A DNA stretch of 24,144 nucleotides from an uncultured Bacillaceae bacterium. GTDB taxonomy: Bacteria; Bacillota; Bacilli; Bacillales; Pradoshiaceae. The position numbers and the translations under genes are program-made. The stretch covers positions 1 through 24,144 of the forward strand of contig CAJGCH010000009.1 of assembly GCA_904501845.1 (NCBI GenBank), in the 5' to 3' direction. Position 1 is the stretch's first letter; each line of letters starts with the position of its first letter. A model generated the notes under the pieces. That model did no database searches. It had not been told where the DNA came from and worked only from the letters and a program-made list of their open reading frames with translations. This document shows, in pieces, positions 21,804 to 24,144 of this stretch.

Positions 21804-22685
21804 GTGGAATCAACTAAATATTCAAATTTGAGAATGGGTGAAAGAGGTGCCATATTAAGCATTGTCACCTATTTATTCCTTTCAGGCATGAAATTATTAA
21901 TTGGATATATGACCGGCTCAGAGGCTCTTTCTGCTGATGGCCTGAACAATACATCAGATATTATTGCCTCAGTCGCCGTCTTAATCGGCCTTAGGCTATC
22001 ACAGCGCCCGCCTGACAGTGACCATGGGTATGGACATTGGAAAAGTGAAACCATTGCTTCGCTGATTGCCTCACTTATCATGATGGTCATCGGAATCCAA
22101 GTCCTTTTGAACGGCTTTGGCTCCATCTTTGAAGGATACGATGAGGCACCAGACATGTTAGCCGGTTATGTCGGCATATTTTCTTTCATCATCATGTATC
22201 TTGTTTATCGATATAATAAATACCTCGCAGAAAAAATCAATAGCCAGGCTGTGATGGCAGCTGCGAAGGATAATCTCTCAGATGCCTGGGTCAGCATTGG
22301 CACCTCAGCAGGCATTTTCGGCTCCCAGCTTGGGGTGCCCTGGCTTGATACTGTAACAGCCCTCCTTGTCGGCCTGTTAATTTGTAAAACAGCATGGGAT
22401 ATCTTCCGCGAAGCATCCCACCATCTATCCGATGGTTTCGACGAAGAGAAGATTGCCCTTTATCAACAGTCCATCATGGACATTGAAGGTGTGAGAGGCG
22501 TCAAGGAAATCAAGGGACGCAATTATGGAAATAATGAGGTCATCGATATCGTCATCTTCGTGGACTCATCACTCAATATACGAGACGCCCATGATATTGC
22601 TACCCTTGTTGAGAAAGATCTCACCAAGAAGTATGGTGTTTATGATGTTCATGTGCATGTTGAGCCAAATACTGAGGATAAATAA
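21804..22685 (+). CDS. Cation diffusion facilitator exporter, MneS/YeaB-like (probably Mn2+)
   Basis: A 293-residue CDF protein with six predicted transmembrane helices and a cytoplasmic C-terminal domain. The metal site in TM2 reads ADGLNNTSD (Asp45, Asn49), and the one in TM5 reads DNLSD (Asp156, Asp160). The loop DSDHGYGHWKSE (71-82) is the conserved His/Asp region. TAWDIFREASHHLSDGFDE leads into the cytoplasmic domain, which ends VYDVHVHVEPN. The pattern is close to B. subtilis YeaB (MneS), a manganese exporter. Metal choice is inferred from that similarity, since the TM2 position is Asn rather than the usual Asp. The start is a GTG with AAGGGTG 6 bases upstream. The gene is divergent from yezD and ends at a strong terminator. 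No MntR box was recognised in front of it. Confidence 0.9.
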   Translation: MESTKYSNLRMGERGAILSIVTYLFLSGMKLLIGYMTGSEALSADGLNNTSDIIASVAVLIGLRLSQRPPDSDHGYGHWKSETIASLIASLIMMVIGIQVLLNGFGSIFEGYDEAPDMLAGYVGIFSFIIMYLVYRYNKYLAEKINSQAVMAAAKDNLSDAWVSIGTSAGIFGSQLGVPWLDTVTALLVGLLICKTAWDIFREASHHLSDGFDEEKIALYQQSIMDIEGVRGVKEIKGRNYGNNEVIDIVIFVDSSLNIRDAHDIATLVEKDLTKKYGVYDVHVHVEPNTEDK

Positions 22686-22688
22686 AAA

Positions 22689-22730
22689 AACAAGGCTGTC
22701 CCTGTCATCACAGACAGGGACAGCCTTGTT
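22689..22730. terminator. Strong bidirectional terminator
   Basis: AACAAGGCTGTCCCTGT (22689-22705) and ACAGGGACAGCCTTGTT (22714-22730) form a perfect 17-bp stem with an 8-base loop. On the minus strand it is followed by TTTTTATTT, ending the methyltransferase transcript; on the plus strand it ends the CDF gene, with a poorer T-tract. Confidence 0.9.
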
Positions 22731-22761
22731 ATTCGCCTCACAAGTCAAGCCGACTATCCAA

Positions 22762-23364
22762 TCATCTCCATTTGCTGTGCGGCAAACTGTATACCAAGAA
22801 CCGGTCGAACGGATCCTGTGGCTTAACGATAATTTCCTGCTTCAACTCAAACGCCGTTTCATGTTCCAAATAAAAAATATAATCCTCGGAAGGATAATAT
22901 AGAATGATATCTGCCTGACGGCCATATTCCTCCACTGATTCCAGTATCCGATTCACGACCTTTCTGAAAATCTGGACATTAAATGGATTGAAGAAGTAAA
23001 AGCGGTTATGGCTGGGCTGAATGGAGAACTCCTCTGCCAGGCAACAGCAAAAGTGAATCTTTTCTCTCCGGTACTTCGCATAATCGGCCAGGTTCATTAT
23101 GGCCTCATTATAAAAGACCTCATTCATCTCCACTCCCGTGGCGGCAGCTTGGAAATAATAATGGACATAAAAGTTCAAACGCCCCTTTCCGCATCCAAAA
23201 TCAACCAAATGATCTCGGCGGGTCATGCTGTATTCTTCAAATAATTTCTCGAGCGCTGCATACGGTGTTGGTTCATACCGATTATACGAAAGGGATGATG
23301 GATGGCCTTGCTGATCTCCCCTTGTCTTTATGCGGAGCAGTTCATCATAATATTTCTCTTTCAT
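22762..23364 (-). CDS. Class I SAM-dependent methyltransferase
   Basis: A soluble protein of 200 residues with a Rossmann-type methyltransferase core. Motif I is LVDFGCGKGRLNFY (53-66), the acidic end of strand 2 is ATGVEMNEVFYNEA (75-88), and the motif IV region is FFNPF (124-128), as in N- or protein-methyltransferases with Asn-Pro-Phe. The N-terminal 50 residues contain SYNRYEPTPYAALEKLFEEY, a substrate-side cap region. The substrate is unknown. The ATG at 23364 has TGAGG 6-7 bases upstream; an in-frame ATG at 23406 has no binding site and adds 14 residues. The gene stands between the glycerophosphodiesterase terminator and the shared terminator with the CDF gene, so it is probably transcribed alone. 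A promoter is not obvious in the 84 bases upstream. Confidence 0.85.
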   Translation of the reverse strand: MKEKYYDELLRIKTRGDQQGHPSSLSYNRYEPTPYAALEKLFEEYSMTRRDHLVDFGCGKGRLNFYVHYYFQAAATGVEMNEVFYNEAIMNLADYAKYRREKIHFCCCLAEEFSIQPSHNRFYFFNPFNVQIFRKVVNRILESVEEYGRQADIILYYPSEDYIFYLEHETAFELKQEIIVKPQDPFDRFLVYSLPHSKWR

Positions 23365-23432
23365 AAACAACCTCAGTTCATTTACGTTTTCCCTTATATT
23401 AATCATATCTTGGCATAAAATAAAGCCGCTAA

Positions 23433-23462
23433 GAAAAAAAGAAGAGGGTTATTCCCCCCTTC
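23433..23462 (-). terminator. Intrinsic terminator of the glycerophosphodiesterase gene
   Basis: On the minus strand GAAGGGGG pairs with CCCTCTTC (8 pairs, one G-U) around GAATAA and is followed by seven T residues. The stop codon TAA lies in the loop. Confidence 0.8.
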
Positions 23463-24144
23463 TCAATTCTTTCTTCAATTGGTGCAATATATCCGGATTA
23501 TTGGTGAACATGCCGGTCACACCCCAATCAATCAAGGTTGCCATTCTATCTTTCGTATTGACGGTATATGGGTGAATATCCAGGCCGTTTTGCACCACTT
23601 TTTGCACATAGGCTTCATTTAAGTACGTATGATTGGGTCCTATGCCAATTGCATAGGTTTTAATATGGTTAATTTCTTCGTCAGTAATGGTTGCGCTGCT
23701 TTTGTAGGAAATCAGTTGTACGAGCTTTAATTTCGGATCTAGTGAGTGGAGTTTCAAGAGGCTTTCTGGGCTGAAAGATTGCAGGAGTAATGTTTTCTTG
23801 TTGATTTTATGTTTATTGATCAAGCGCAGTAATTCTTCCTCCATGCCTGGATAAACATCAGGAGATTTTGTCTCTATATAATATTTTTTATTTTTACCTA
23901 GCTTTTTGAAGACTTCTTCCAGGGTAGGAACTTTCAATCCTGCATACTCTTCCTTAGCGTATTCTGGATACTGTTCATTGAACCAGCTGCCCGCATCCAG
24001 TTTTTTGATTTCTTTTAAGGTATGGTCTTTAACCTGTCCCGTTCCATTAGTGGTACGATCCAGTGTTTCATCATGCATCGCAATCAATGTACCATCCTTC
24101 GTCATTTGCAGGTCGATTTCGATATAGTCTCCATGCATCTTATC
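23449..24144 (-). CDS. glpQ: Glycerophosphodiester phosphodiesterase (N-terminus cut by window edge)
   Basis: The C-terminal 230 residues or so of a GDPD TIM-barrel enzyme that hydrolyses glycerophosphodiesters to glycerol-3-phosphate and an alcohol. The open frame continues to the last base of the window, so the first ATG seen (24138) is internal. Family landmarks are GDYIEIDLQMTKDG, with the metal-binding Glu-X-Asp, then MHDETLDRTTNGTG with the second catalytic His, KYYIETKSP with Glu, and the C-terminal DWGVTGMFTNNPD. The first catalytic His (HRG) would be outside the window. The Bacillus relatives GlpQ and YqiK are secreted or cytoplasmic; the missing N-terminus prevents a choice. The gene ends in a terminator that overlaps its stop codon. 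Confidence 0.92.
   Translation of the reverse strand, partial: DKMHGDYIEIDLQMTKDGTLIAMHDETLDRTTNGTGQVKDHTLKEIKKLDAGSWFNEQYPEYAKEEYAGLKVPTLEEVFKKLGKNKKYYIETKSPDVYPGMEEELLRLINKHKINKKTLLLQSFSPESLLKLHSLDPKLKLVQLISYKSSATITDEEINHIKTYAIGIGPNHTYLNEAYVQKVVQNGLDIHPYTVNTKDRMATLIDWGVTGMFTNNPDILHQLKKELRRGE

Noticed and set aside
1..24144. Mobile elements, prophage, toxin-antitoxin or defence genes
   Set aside because: No transposase, integrase, terminal repeats or known defence motifs were found; every long open region is explained by a metabolic, transport or conserved hypothetical gene.

Overview
The window reads as chromosome of a low-to-mid GC Gram-positive bacterium of the Bacillaceae type. The grounds are strong AGGAGG-like ribosome binding sites, frequent GTG/TTG starts, lipoprotein signal peptides, intrinsic terminators with U-tracts, and a sulfate assimilation operon in the Bacillus subtilis order (cysH-cysP-sat-cysC ... 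ylnD-ylnE-ylnF). I see no phage, insertion sequence, tRNA, rRNA or CRISPR array. No stretch longer than 300 bases lacks a gene.

Layout. 1-1006 (minus): a helix-hairpin-helix Cdd1-family protein followed by a PQQ-type sugar dehydrogenase lipoprotein that runs off the left edge. 1152-4515 (minus): an MccF-like S66 peptidase, then pabA and a pabB-pabC fusion, which together make p-aminobenzoate from chorismate. 4741-5586 (plus): a DUF6612 lipoprotein, convergent with a DUF1186 protein (minus). 6580-9195 (plus): a SERCA-type Ca2+ ATPase whose ribosome binding site lies inside a long hairpin. 9288-11908: a TetR regulator divergent from a 14-TM drug exporter of the EmrB/QacA type, with readable promoters and a candidate operator. 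11969-13519 (minus): an orphan family-5 ABC solute-binding protein without a lipobox.

13725-21610 (minus) is one tightly packed sulfur operon: yezD, cysH, cysP, sat, cysC, a siroheme [4Fe-4S] sulfite/nitrite-type reductase, a DUF3906 protein, and the three siroheme genes (SUMT, SirB, SirC). Sulfate is imported by CysP, activated by Sat and CysC, reduced by CysH to sulfite and by the reductase to sulfide; the last three genes make that reductase's siroheme from uroporphyrinogen III. A 15-bp RNA hairpin with a U-tract between yezD and cysH looks like a terminator or attenuator inside the operon. 21804-22685 (plus) is a CDF metal exporter resembling B. subtilis MneS. 22762-24144 (minus) holds a SAM methyltransferase and a glycerophosphodiester phosphodiesterase cut by the right edge.

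Most of the content is ordinary chromosomal metabolism. The points most worth testing are the hairpin over the Ca2+ ATPase ribosome binding site, the yezD-cysH hairpin and yezD's unclear start, the Nir-like sulfite reductase with no flavoprotein partner, and the non-lipidated orphan binding protein.
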